Source of the DNA: Azoamicus sp964355565
Lineage (GTDB): Bacteria; Pseudomonadota; Gammaproteobacteria; UBA6186; Azoamicaceae
Length of the DNA stretch: 64,000 bases
NCBI GenBank assembly: GCA_964355565.1
Contig: CAYHDJ010000002.1
Span: 1 to 64,000, forward strand
Direction: 5' to 3'
The position numbers and the translations under genes are program-made. Shown here one piece after another: positions 25,410-34,698 of the stretch (the stretch's first letter is position 1; every line of letters starts with the position of its first letter). A model generated the notes under the pieces. It was not told the DNA's origin. It saw only the letters and a list, made by a program, of their open reading frames with translations, and searched no databases.

Positions 25410-26026
25410 TTAAAAAACTCTTCAATGCTTTTAATAGCATTAACTGTTATAAACACATTATTAAATTTCATTAAAACAAGTGGATTGATATTTCTACAAG
25501 AAACTAAAACAATATCTTCTAAATTGCGTGCAGAACGTAAAAGCTCAAAACCAATCTCACCAAATATAAACAATGAAGTATTTTCAACGCTTAAATAATT
25601 AATTTCATTTAAAAACATTTTTGTATTAATTTTTTCCAATAAAAAATCATCAAAGAATGTTAATCTACTTTCACGTAACAACTGAGAAAAAATCATTCTC
25701 ATACCAAGATTAAACATTTTTTTATTTATCTTTCTTTTATGATTATAATTAGAACTATATGCAAATATTTTACCACCACCGCGCCACAAAGGGCTTCTAA
25801 TACTGCCCACCCTGGCTCTACCACTGCCTTTTTGACGCCAAGGCTTTTTACCACCACCGCTAACCTCTCCTCTGGATTTTTGGGATTTTTGACCAGTATG
25901 AGAATTACCAATATAAGAAGTAATAAATTGATGTAAAAATAGACCATTATATTTAGTATCAAACACAAAATCTGATAAACAAATGCTACTTCTTTCACCA
26001 CTTTTTTTTAAAAAAAAACATTCCAT
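25406..26026 (-). CDS. rplD: 50S ribosomal protein L4
   Basis: Protein L4 has 206 residues (E. coli 201). The loop GQKSQKSRGEVSGGGKKPWRQKGSGRARVG is read in pieces and is followed by SIRSPLWRGGG. The C-terminal part is diverged and Phe-rich. In E. coli L4 represses the S10 operon. It overlaps rplW by 4 bases. Confidence 0.95.
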   Translation of the reverse strand: MECFFLKKSGERSSICLSDFVFDTKYNGLFLHQFITSYIGNSHTGQKSQKSRGEVSGGGKKPWRQKGSGRARVGSIRSPLWRGGGKIFAYSSNYNHKRKINKKMFNLGMRMIFSQLLRESRLTFFDDFLLEKINTKMFLNEINYLSVENTSLFIFGEIGFELLRSARNLEDIVLVSCRNINPLVLMKFNNVFITVNAIKSIEEFFK

Positions 26027-26044
26027 AACTCACCATAAATATAA

Positions 26045-26674
26045 TCAAAAATTCTTTCTTAACATAATTTTATTACCAATATGTCCAGGAATGGCGCCTT
26101 TTAAAATAACAACATTTAAATCATTATAAATATTCATTATATCTATATTTTTAGTTGTAACACGACAATTTCCCATTCTGCCAGGCATTTTTTTTCCTTT
26201 AAAAACCCTACCTGGTGTCTGACACTGACCTATAGATCCAGGTGCTCTATGAGATAAAGAATTACCATGAGACGCACCTTGAGATTTAAAATTATGTCTT
26301 TTAATAACGCCAGCAAAACCCCTACCCTTTGAAACTCCAACAACATCAATTTTATCATGTGTATTAAACAACGACAATGGCAAAACATCGCCAACCGAAA
26401 AACAACTAATTTTATCAGAAAAAACTGAAAATTCAGTCATATATTTTAAACACTTAAGACCAATTTTTTTATAAAACCCAATAACTGACATAGAAGCTTT
26501 CTTTTCATCAAAAAAACACGCTGAAACTTTAACTAATGAAATATTATCATCCACAGGTTTAATATCCACAATATAATTAGTATATAATTTAACAACACTA
26601 ACTGGATAATGAAAACCATCAACAGAAAAAAAACTAGTCATACCACATTTATAACCAATAAAAACAATACTCAT
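26045..26674 (-). CDS. rplC: 50S ribosomal protein L3
   Basis: Protein L3 has 209 residues, as in E. coli. The start MSIVFIGYKCGMTSFF at 26674 is chosen; the upstream ATG at 26707 overlaps rpsJ. SKGRGFAGVIKRHNFKSQGASHGNSLSHR and MGNCRVTTKNI are the conserved core seen in pieces. The Gln methylated by PrmB in E. coli is kept in FKSQGASHG. Confidence 0.95.
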   Translation of the reverse strand: MSIVFIGYKCGMTSFFSVDGFHYPVSVVKLYTNYIVDIKPVDDNISLVKVSACFFDEKKASMSVIGFYKKIGLKCLKYMTEFSVFSDKISCFSVGDVLPLSLFNTHDKIDVVGVSKGRGFAGVIKRHNFKSQGASHGNSLSHRAPGSIGQCQTPGRVFKGKKMPGRMGNCRVTTKNIDIMNIYNDLNVVILKGAIPGHIGNKIMLRKNF

Positions 26675-26681
26675 AAAAACC

Positions 26682-26999
26682 TCAATTAACAGAAATTTTA
26701 ATATCAACGCCTGCAGACAAATCCAGCTTCATCAACGCATTAACTGTCTTATCTGTAGGTTCAATTATAACAATTAATCTTTTATGAGTTCTTATCTCAT
26801 ATTGATCTCTAGCGTTTTTATCAACATGGGGTGAAACTAAAATAGTAAACCGTTCTATATATGATGGGATAGGAATTGGACCGCTAATAATAGCACCAGT
26901 TTTCTTTGCTGTATCAACAATCTCTTTTGTAGATTGATCTATGACCTTATAATCATACGATTTTAATTTTATTCTAATAATTTGGTTACGATTTGTCAT
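26682..26999 (-). CDS. rpsJ: 30S ribosomal protein S10
   Basis: Protein S10 has 105 residues (E. coli 103). RIKLKSYDYKVIDQSTKEIV, SGPIPIP and FTILVSPHVDKNARDQYEIRTHKR are the signature. The start MTNRNQIIR at 26999 matches the family. It follows fusA directly; no tuf gene is between. In E. coli S10 also works in transcription antitermination with NusB. Confidence 0.96.
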   Translation of the reverse strand: MTNRNQIIRIKLKSYDYKVIDQSTKEIVDTAKKTGAIISGPIPIPSYIERFTILVSPHVDKNARDQYEIRTHKRLIVIIEPTDKTVNALMKLDLSAGVDIKISVN

Positions 27000-27019
27000 T
27001 ACTAAAAACCACTTTTTTA

Positions 27020-29089
27020 TCAAACATTATTTAATATATTTTTAGAAACAAAATCAGGCACAGGTGTATAGGAAAAAAACTCCATAGTATAAGTAGCTCT
27101 ACCCTGCGTTATAGATCTAATTACAGTAGCATATCCAAACATTTCAGATAATGGAACTCTCACTCTAACATCTTTTGCTGAAACAATATCACTTATACCT
27201 TGTATAATACCACGTCTCTTATTCAGATCGCCAATAATATCGCCTAAATATTCATCTGGAGTAACAACACAAACCATCATAATAGGTTCTAACAAAATAA
27301 CATTAGCCTTTAAAACTCCAGCTTTAAAAGCTCTAGCCGCGGCATTTTTAAAAGCTAATTCGCTTGAATCAACTTCATGATAAGAACCATCTAATAAAGT
27401 AACTTTTACATCTACTATCGGATATCCTGCTAAAACTCCTAATTGACTCTGCTCTAAAACACCTTTTTTAACAGCCGGAATATATTCCTTAGGTACAACC
27501 CCAGCAAAAATTTTATTTTCAAAAACTACGCCTTCTCCAGGTTTCAAAGGCTCTATCCCTAAAACAACATGACCATATTGGCCTCTGCCACCAGACTGTC
27601 TTATATACTTACCATCCTGTTCAACACTTTTAGTAACGGTTTCTCTATAAGCAACTTGAGGTTTACCAACATTAGACTCAACAGCGAATTCTCTCCGTAA
27701 CCTATCAACAACAATATCCAAATGTAATTCACCCATTCCTGAAATAATCGTTTGTGACGATTCTGGATCTATGCTAACTTTCAAAGAAGGATCTTCGTGT
27801 GATAATTTCTTTAATGCAATTCCCATTCGTTCTTGATCATTTTTAGTTTTAGGTTCTACAGCAATCGAAATTACAGCCTCAGGAAAGCTCATTTGCTCCA
27901 AAACAATGCTGGAATTCAAAGAACACAATGTATCACCAGTAGTAGTATACTTTAATCCAACAACTGCTACTATATCTCCAGATCGCATTAATTTAATCTC
28001 CTCTCTTAAATTAGCATGCATTAACAACACTCTACCAATTCGTTCCTTTTTATCTTTTAAACTATTATAAACAAAATTTCCAGACTCAAAAACACCTGAA
28101 TAAACCCTTAAATATGTTAAAGTTCCAACAAATGGATCAGTAACTATTTTAAAAGCTAGTGACAAAAAATTTAATTTATCTAAATTTTTTTCCAAGGAAA
28201 CAGGTATAACTTTTCCAAAAGTAATATCATTTGGAGATGGCAAAAAATCAACAACAGCATCTAGCAAAGTCTGTATACCTTTATTTTTAAACGCAGCTCC
28301 ACACAAAACCAAAATTACATCATTTTTAATAACAATTTTTCTCAACTCATACACAATTTTATCAACAGGAACACTACGTCCATCTAAATAAAGTTCCATG
28401 ATTTCGTCAGACGTTTCAGCTACTCTTTCTAGAATAGCAGTTCTATACTTAAAACACATATCACTGCATGAAGTAGGAATATCTTTATAAGTAAAGGTTG
28501 ATCCATAATCTGAATCATCCCAAACAATCAATCTTTGATAAATCAAATCAATAACACCAACAAAAACCTCATCAAAAAAGTAAGGCAATTGAATAGGTAA
28601 AATATTGGCTTTCAATTTTAATTTCATTTGATTTAATACTGAATAAAAATCAGCACCAGGTCTATCCATTTTATTTACAAACGCTATTCTAGGAACATTA
28701 TACTTATTAGCTTGCCTCCAGACAGTTTCAGACTGAGACTCAACACCGCCAACTGCACAAAAAACTCCTATTGCACCATCAAGCACACGTAAAGATCGCT
28801 CAACTTCTATAGTGAAATCAACATGCCCAGGTGTATCTATAATATTTATTTTACAAGTTTTTTTATCAAAACCACCACTCCAAAAACATGTTGTGGCAGC
28901 CGCTGTAATTGTTATACCTCTTTCTTGCTCTTGTTCCATCCAATCCATAACAGCAGATCCTTCATGGACTTCGCCAAGTTTATGGGAAACTCCAGTATAA
29001 AACAAAATTCTCTCAGTCAAAGTTGTCTTACCAGCATCTATATGCGCTATAATTCCAATATTTCTATATTTATCTAAATCTAATATCAC
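27020..29089 (-). CDS. fusA: Elongation factor G
   Basis: This translocation GTPase has 689 residues (E. coli 704). GTP-binding blocks are AHIDAGKTTLTER, DTPGHVDFTIEVERS and NKMDRPGADF. RGITITAAATT is switch I. The C-terminal domains contain SGMGELHLDIVVDRL, GGRGQYGHV, VDVKVTLLDGSYHEVDSSE and FGYATVIRS. All five domains are present. It is in the str order rpsL-rpsG-fusA, but tufA is missing downstream and the S10 operon continues directly. Confidence 0.97.
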   Translation of the reverse strand: MILDLDKYRNIGIIAHIDAGKTTLTERILFYTGVSHKLGEVHEGSAVMDWMEQEQERGITITAAATTCFWSGGFDKKTCKINIIDTPGHVDFTIEVERSLRVLDGAIGVFCAVGGVESQSETVWRQANKYNVPRIAFVNKMDRPGADFYSVLNQMKLKLKANILPIQLPYFFDEVFVGVIDLIYQRLIVWDDSDYGSTFTYKDIPTSCSDMCFKYRTAILERVAETSDEIMELYLDGRSVPVDKIVYELRKIVIKNDVILVLCGAAFKNKGIQTLLDAVVDFLPSPNDITFGKVIPVSLEKNLDKLNFLSLAFKIVTDPFVGTLTYLRVYSGVFESGNFVYNSLKDKKERIGRVLLMHANLREEIKLMRSGDIVAVVGLKYTTTGDTLCSLNSSIVLEQMSFPEAVISIAVEPKTKNDQERMGIALKKLSHEDPSLKVSIDPESSQTIISGMGELHLDIVVDRLRREFAVESNVGKPQVAYRETVTKSVEQDGKYIRQSGGRGQYGHVVLGIEPLKPGEGVVFENKIFAGVVPKEYIPAVKKGVLEQSQLGVLAGYPIVDVKVTLLDGSYHEVDSSELAFKNAAARAFKAGVLKANVILLEPIMMVCVVTPDEYLGDIIGDLNKRRGIIQGISDIVSAKDVRVRVPLSEMFGYATVIRSITQGRATYTMEFFSYTPVPDFVSKNILNNV

Positions 29090-29108
29090 ACATACCCCTT
29101 ATAATTTT

Positions 29109-29606
29109 TTACCATCTATAATGTGCAAAAGCTCTATTAGCTTCTGCCATACGATGTGTATCTTCTCTTTTTTTTATAGCACCACCTCTACCTATACTAT
29201 TACCAATAGATTGACTTTCATCAGCTGCTTCTATTATTTCAAATGCTAATTTTAATATCATATTCTTTTCATTTCTTTTGCGAGAAAATTCCACCAACCA
29301 TCGCATGGCCAGAGTAAATGCTCGCTTGGGTTTAACTTCAACTGGCACTTGATATGTAGCACCACCTACACGTCTAGATCTAACTTCAACTATAGGTTTT
29401 ATATGTTCTAAAGCCTTTTCAAAAACTACCATTGGATCAACTTTTGTCTTTCCCTTAACAATATCCAATGCATTATAAACTATTTTCTCAGCCAACGATT
29501 TCTTACCAGCAACCATAATATAATTAATAAATTTAGCTAACAACAAACTATTAAATATAAGATCTGGTTTAATCTTAGAATTAGTACAAACTTTTTTTCT
29601 AGCCAT
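29109..29606 (-). CDS. rpsG: 30S ribosomal protein S7
   Basis: Protein S7 has 165 residues (E. coli K-12 179, other species about 156). VGGATYQVPVEVKPKRAFTLAMRWL is the core signature seen in pieces, and KKREDTHRMAEANRAFAHYRW the C-terminal end. In E. coli S7 represses the str operon. Confidence 0.96.
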   Translation of the reverse strand: MARKKVCTNSKIKPDLIFNSLLLAKFINYIMVAGKKSLAEKIVYNALDIVKGKTKVDPMVVFEKALEHIKPIVEVRSRRVGGATYQVPVEVKPKRAFTLAMRWLVEFSRKRNEKNMILKLAFEIIEAADESQSIGNSIGRGGAIKKREDTHRMAEANRAFAHYRW

Positions 29607-29617
29607 TTTTTTTTCCC

Positions 29618-29998
29618 CTAAACTTTCTTATTAGGTGATTTTGTGCCATACTTCGATCTAGAACGTTTTCTGCCAACAACGCCAGTAGCATCAAGAGCCC
29701 CCCTAACAACTTTATATCTAACTCCCGGTAAATCTTTAACCCTACCACCACGTATAAGTACAACAGAATGTTCTTGCAAAGAATGACCAACGCCTTGAAT
29801 ATACGCTGTAACCTCACTACCTCCAGTTAATTTAACGCGACAAACCTTTCTTAAAGCAGAATTAGGCTTTTTAGGTTTAACTGTGTAAACTCGTAAACAA
29901 ACCCCCCTTTTTTGAGGATTACATTTTAAAGCTGCAACTTTATTTTTTCTCTTAACTTTAACTCTATTGCTATTTATTAATTGATTTATAGTAGTCAT
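29618..29998 (-). CDS. rpsL: 30S ribosomal protein S12
   Basis: Protein S12 has 126 residues (E. coli 124). TTINQLINSNRVKVKRKNKV, PKKPNSALRKVCRV and SLQEHSVVLIRGGRVKDLPGVRY are present. The two Lys positions where streptomycin resistance arises in other bacteria (in TVKPKKPNSA and GGRVKDLPG) are wild type. It is the first gene of the long str-S10-spc cluster. Confidence 0.97.
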   Translation of the reverse strand: MTTINQLINSNRVKVKRKNKVAALKCNPQKRGVCLRVYTVKPKKPNSALRKVCRVKLTGGSEVTAYIQGVGHSLQEHSVVLIRGGRVKDLPGVRYKVVRGALDATGVVGRKRSRSKYGTKSPNKKV

Positions 29999-30031
29999 TT
30001 ATATATATTGAATAATACAATTCGAACTTAA

Positions 30032-30060
30032 ATGTTATAAAAATATAATCTATCTGTCAA
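30032..30060 (-). promoter_or_regulatory. Sigma-70-type promoter of the str-S10-spc cluster
   Basis: On the minus strand, TTGACA (30060-30055) is a perfect -35 box. TAACAT (30037-30032) follows after exactly 17 bases. The rpsL start is about 34 bases downstream. This single promoter could drive the whole 12-kb ribosomal cluster, since I see no other clear promoter in its small gaps. Confidence 0.6.
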
Positions 30061-30131
30061 TTAATTATAAAAATAATAATAAAAATTATTAAAAACTTTT
30101 TTAATATTAAAACCAACCAGGGGAAAAAAAA

Positions 30132-30770
30132 ATGAAAATAATACTATTAGGTCCTCCAGGATCAGGAAAAGGAACACAAGCACATTTAATTAAAAATTTT
30201 TTTAATCTTAAACATATGTCAACCGGAGAATTAATACGACATGAAATTGAAAAATCAACAGAAATAGGCATTTTTATAAAAAAAGAAATAAAAAACGGTA
30301 ATCTAATTAAAGATGATATAATTTCAACACTATTGGAAAAACATATAAAAAATAACAGTAACTTTTTATTAGATGGATTCCCAAGAACATTATCGCAAGC
30401 AATATATTTATCAAAAAAAAATATAGACATAAATTTTATTATCAAACTAACATTAAAAACAAATATAATTTTAAAAAGATTAAAATATAGGATTATACAT
30501 AAAACAAACAGCTATAATATACTATACAATATTCCAAAAATAAAAAACAAAGATAACGAAACAGGCGAAAAATTAACAAAAAGATTTGATGATTCTTTTA
30601 AAGCAATAAAAAATAGATTAACAGACTATAATAACAATACAGAAAAAATTATACATTGGTATAAAAATATATCAAACATAACGGAAATAAATAGTGAAAT
30701 GGATACATTAACAACATTTAATAACATAAAGGAACATATTAAAAAAAACTATCATGAAAAAATTTTTTGA
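30132..30770 (+). CDS. adk: Adenylate kinase
   Basis: Adenylate kinase interconverts ATP, ADP and AMP, which complements the ATP/ADP translocase. It has 212 residues (E. coli 214). LLGPPGSGKGTQA is the P-loop (about 5-17), MSTGELIR the AMP site, LLDGFPRTLSQA the next block, and the LID region contains KNKDNETGEKLTKRFDD. The LID has no zinc Cys. It overlaps valS by 17 bases. Confidence 0.94.
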   Translation: MKIILLGPPGSGKGTQAHLIKNFFNLKHMSTGELIRHEIEKSTEIGIFIKKEIKNGNLIKDDIISTLLEKHIKNNSNFLLDGFPRTLSQAIYLSKKNIDINFIIKLTLKTNIILKRLKYRIIHKTNSYNILYNIPKIKNKDNETGEKLTKRFDDSFKAIKNRLTDYNNNTEKIIHWYKNISNITEINSEMDTLTTFNNIKEHIKKNYHEKIF

Positions 30771-33237
30771 TCAAAAAACACTATCATCACAATGGTACAT
30801 CGACTGGGAAAGAAAAAACTATTTTTCTCCAGATTATAAAAAATCAAAAACATACTGCATAACATTACCACCGCCAAATATAACAGGCAATTTACACATG
30901 GGACATGCATTTCAAGCAACATTGATGGATATACTAATTAGATTTTACAGAATGAACAATTATTGCACGCTATGGAAAATGGGCACAGATCACGCTGGTA
31001 TAGCTACACAAATTTTAATAGAACAAAAAATAAAAGAATTAAGCATAAAAACACCACGTTATGAGTATGCAATAAAATGGAAAAACAAATCTAATAAAAA
31101 TATTAAAAAACAATTAACAGAACTTTGTTGTTCATTAAATTGGAAAACCAATAGGTTTACTTTAGATAAACATTTTTCTTATGCAGTAAAAACAGCATTT
31201 ATAAAATTATATGAAGATAAATTAATATATAAAGCAAAAAAACTAGTAAACTGGGATGCAAAAATACAAACAGCAATATCAGATTTAGAAGTAATACATG
31301 AAGAAATAGATAGCGAAATTTTTTATATAAAATATAAAATTGAAAACACAGAAAATTCATATATAACGATTGCTACAACAAGACCTGAAACAATTTTTGC
31401 TGACGTTGCAATAGCAATAAACCCTGATGATCGTAGACATAAAAATATAATATCTACACATGTAATAATACCAATAATAAACAGAATAATACCAATAATA
31501 TTTAACAAGAATGTAAATATAAATTTCGGAACTGGATGTCTCAAGATAACCCCAGGGCACGATTTCACAGATTTCGAAATAGGAAAAGAACATAATCTGC
31601 CAATAATAAACATATTAAACAAGGATGGAACATTAAACGACTTAGTTCCACTAAACTATAGAAACTTAACAATACCAGAAGCAAGAAAAAAAATAAAAAA
31701 AGACTTAACAAATTTAAACATAATAGAAAAAATTGAAATACAAAAAAATAAAATACCAAAAGCAGATAGAAGTAATTCCATTATAGAACCACTAATAACA
31801 GAACAATGGTATATTAAAACACAAACGTTAGCTGTCCCAGTATACAACGCAATAAAGAAAAATGAAATAAAGATTATTCCAAACAAATGGAAAAAGATAT
31901 TTTTTGACTGGTTAAATAACATAAAAGATTGGTGTATAAGTAGGCAAATATGGTGGGGACACAGAATACCAATATGGTATGACAACTACAATAATGAATA
32001 TATAGGCCAAACAAAAAAACAAATAATTAAAAAATACAAAATAAATGAACACACTCAACTAACGCAAGATGAAAACGTTTTAGATACATGGTTTTCTTCT
32101 GCATTATGGCCATTTGCAAGTTTAGGCTGGCCAAATAACACAATAGAATACAAAAAATTATACCCAACTACTACGTTAATCACCGGTTTTGATATAATTT
32201 TTTTTTGGGCAATAAAAATGATGATGTTTGGACTGAAATTCACAAATGTTATGCCATTTAAAGAAATATATATACATGGATTAATACGAGATCATTTGGG
32301 AAATAAAATGTCAAAAACAAAGGGAAATGTAATAGACCCTTTAGATATAATAAATGGTATAGATAAAGACTCACTAATTAAAAAACAAACCTCAAATCTT
32401 ATAAATGAAAAAATGAAAAATAAAGTAGCAGAACACACAAAACATCAATTTCCAAATGGTATTGAAACTTTTGGAGCAGATGCATTGAGATTAACATTTT
32501 GTGCTATAGCTACAGATAATATATCTATAAAACTAGATTTAGAAAAAGTTAAAAACTACAAGAACTTTTGTACAAAATTGTGGAATGCAGCAATTTTTAT
32601 AGAAAAAACTAAATCAAAGAACCACATACGTATACACCAAACATCACTAATTTATAATAAATATATCGTATCAATATGGCAAAATGTCAAAAAAGATATA
32701 AAAACAAATATAAAAAGACGAAAATTTAACATAGTAATAGACATAATATACAAATTCTTTTGGACACAATTTTGCAATTGGCACATAGAATTATCAAAAA
32801 TACTAATACAAAACAAAAAATATATAGAACAAACAACAGCTATAAACAACACCATATTTAAAGAAATATTGAAAGTACTACATCCAATAGCACCATATAT
32901 CACAGAAGAACTATGGAAATCATTAAATCATAATAAAATAACTAACATAATAGTAGAAAAATACCCAACATGCAGAAAAAAATTAATAAACAAAAAAATA
33001 GAAAAAACCATATTATCAATACAAAACTTATGTATAAAAATAAGAAACATTAAAGCACAAACAAATAAAAACAATATAATTGTTACATTAAAAAATATAA
33101 CAAAAAGTCAACTAATTAAATTAGAAAAAACAAAAAAAGTATTAGAAAAAATGACAAAAATACAAAAAATAAAATTAACGAATAACCCCAATTATAATTT
33201 TGACGAAACAGAAAATTTAAATATAATTATCAACTAA
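30754..33237 (+). CDS. valS: Valyl-tRNA synthetase
   Basis: This class I synthetase has 827 residues (E. coli 951). PPPNITGNLHMGHAFQ carries the HIGH-type motif (about 42-57). ATTRPETIFADVAIA and GTGCLKITPGHDFTDFE belong to the editing domain. ISRQIWWGHRIPIW is near residue 397, and KMSKTKGNV is the KMSKS loop. The C-terminal coiled coil is present only as a short Lys-rich tail, less than in E. coli. No tRNA-Val is in the window. Confidence 0.95.
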   Translation: MKKFFDQKTLSSQWYIDWERKNYFSPDYKKSKTYCITLPPPNITGNLHMGHAFQATLMDILIRFYRMNNYCTLWKMGTDHAGIATQILIEQKIKELSIKTPRYEYAIKWKNKSNKNIKKQLTELCCSLNWKTNRFTLDKHFSYAVKTAFIKLYEDKLIYKAKKLVNWDAKIQTAISDLEVIHEEIDSEIFYIKYKIENTENSYITIATTRPETIFADVAIAINPDDRRHKNIISTHVIIPIINRIIPIIFNKNVNINFGTGCLKITPGHDFTDFEIGKEHNLPIINILNKDGTLNDLVPLNYRNLTIPEARKKIKKDLTNLNIIEKIEIQKNKIPKADRSNSIIEPLITEQWYIKTQTLAVPVYNAIKKNEIKIIPNKWKKIFFDWLNNIKDWCISRQIWWGHRIPIWYDNYNNEYIGQTKKQIIKKYKINEHTQLTQDENVLDTWFSSALWPFASLGWPNNTIEYKKLYPTTTLITGFDIIFFWAIKMMMFGLKFTNVMPFKEIYIHGLIRDHLGNKMSKTKGNVIDPLDIINGIDKDSLIKKQTSNLINEKMKNKVAEHTKHQFPNGIETFGADALRLTFCAIATDNISIKLDLEKVKNYKNFCTKLWNAAIFIEKTKSKNHIRIHQTSLIYNKYIVSIWQNVKKDIKTNIKRRKFNIVIDIIYKFFWTQFCNWHIELSKILIQNKKYIEQTTAINNTIFKEILKVLHPIAPYITEELWKSLNHNKITNIIVEKYPTCRKKLINKKIEKTILSIQNLCIKIRNIKAQTNKNNIIVTLKNITKSQLIKLEKTKKVLEKMTKIQKIKLTNNPNYNFDETENLNIIIN

Positions 33238-33254
33238 TAAACTCTTTTAAAAAT

Positions 33255-34655
33255 TTATTTTAAAATATCATTTTTCTTTTTGATAAAAATGAAATATAAC
33301 GATGGTGTTATTAACATTATAAAAGAAAAAAACAACAAACAAAAATAAAAATTTTTGTGCATAATATTTATATCAAACGGTTGCACATATGATAATAAAA
33401 AGGTGAAAATACACATAAAAATTCCAATATAAGAAAAAAAGTTTACAAATGGCATCTTAAATGGGCGTTCGGTGTTTGGAAATTTCTTTCTCAAACGTAA
33501 AACAGAGACAAAAATCATAATATATAAAAAGGCAGCAAATTGAAATGATAAACACACAAACACCCAAACTAACCCATTAATTGTATTAATATATAAAAAA
33601 AATATAATTGACATCACACTTACAATGACAGCTTGCACAATCAATAAATTGACAGGCACTCCATGATTATTAATCTTAGTCATAAATTTGGGCAAAAATC
33701 CATCATCAGCAGCAACCAATAAGCCTCTTGCAGGACCAATTATCCACGTATTAACGCATGCCATTGACCCTAAAAATAATAATAAAGCCATAACATTTGT
33801 TAGCACAGGCGCTCCAATTTTATCAAAAAAAACTTTAAATGCCAATATAACCCCAGAAGCAAAACAAATTTCAGATTTTGGTATAAGAATTGAAATGGAT
33901 AAAGAAGACAAAATATATAGTACTAATATAAAAACTGAAGAAATTATTATAGATTTGGCTAAATTGGCTCTAGGGTTATCAATATTATTAACATAAAAAG
34001 CTATCAATTCTATACCAGAAATTCCAAGTAATATACCAGATAAAAAAACTAAATTATTTAAATTAAAATTTGGAATTAATGCTTTAAAGCTAAACTCAAT
34101 ATTACCTGTTTCACCATGCAAAAATAAAAATAAACCAAAAAAACTCATCAAAAGTACTGGAAAAATAGTGCCAAAAATAACACCAAAAATGCTAAAATTA
34201 ATAGATGTTTCAATGCCAAAAAAATTTAAAAATGTCAAAAGCCAAAATATAATAATAATACTAAACACAGAAAAAACCAAACTCATATCAAAATAATTAA
34301 AAAATGGAAATACTGCATTTATTAACATAGAAATAATGAAAATTAACATAGTAGGAAACCATATTATACTTTGCATCCAATATGCCCATATAACAACAAA
34401 AGCACACGATTCTCCACATGCTTTCTTTACCCAAGAATAACAACCACCTGCCATAGGCCAAGTAGAACTTAATTCAGAGACCGCCATAGCCACTGGGATA
34501 AAAAAACAAAAAGTAGCAAAAATCAAAAATGAAATAATAGAAACGCCAACTTCTGCAAACATTGGTAAATTCTTCAAACTTAATATACCAGTAACAATTA
34601 ACAAAATTAACCCAAATAAATTAATCTTTTTCTTAGAACTTAACATAAAAAACAC
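33255..34655 (-). CDS. APC-superfamily amino acid permease or antiporter (glutamate/GABA-antiporter-like)
   Basis: This inner-membrane transporter of 466 residues has about twelve hydrophobic helices. VTGILSLKNLPMFAEVG at the first helix, ELSSTWPMAGGCYSWVKKACG (about 63-83) and GPARGLLVAADDGFLPKFMTKIN (about 305-327) are typical of the APC branch that contains glutamate:GABA antiporters such as GadC. Substrate is unproven; glutamate or another host amino acid is plausible. No decarboxylase is next to it, so an acid-resistance role is unlikely. The start could be 34655 or 34646. It converges on valS with 17 bases between. Confidence 0.75.
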   Translation of the reverse strand: MFFMLSSKKKINLFGLILLIVTGILSLKNLPMFAEVGVSIISFLIFATFCFFIPVAMAVSELSSTWPMAGGCYSWVKKACGESCAFVVIWAYWMQSIIWFPTMLIFIISMLINAVFPFFNYFDMSLVFSVFSIIIIFWLLTFLNFFGIETSINFSIFGVIFGTIFPVLLMSFFGLFLFLHGETGNIEFSFKALIPNFNLNNLVFLSGILLGISGIELIAFYVNNIDNPRANLAKSIIISSVFILVLYILSSLSISILIPKSEICFASGVILAFKVFFDKIGAPVLTNVMALLLFLGSMACVNTWIIGPARGLLVAADDGFLPKFMTKINNHGVPVNLLIVQAVIVSVMSIIFFLYINTINGLVWVFVCLSFQFAAFLYIMIFVSVLRLRKKFPNTERPFKMPFVNFFSYIGIFMCIFTFLLSYVQPFDINIMHKNFYFCLLFFSFIMLITPSLYFIFIKKKNDILK

Positions 34656-34698
34656 TTATTATTTAAAATAGTCATAGTATCAACTATTTAACACATTG

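Noticed and set aside
25726..26001. 91-codon minus-strand frame inside rplD
   Set aside because: It lies in another frame of L4, whose conserved loop explains the base pattern.
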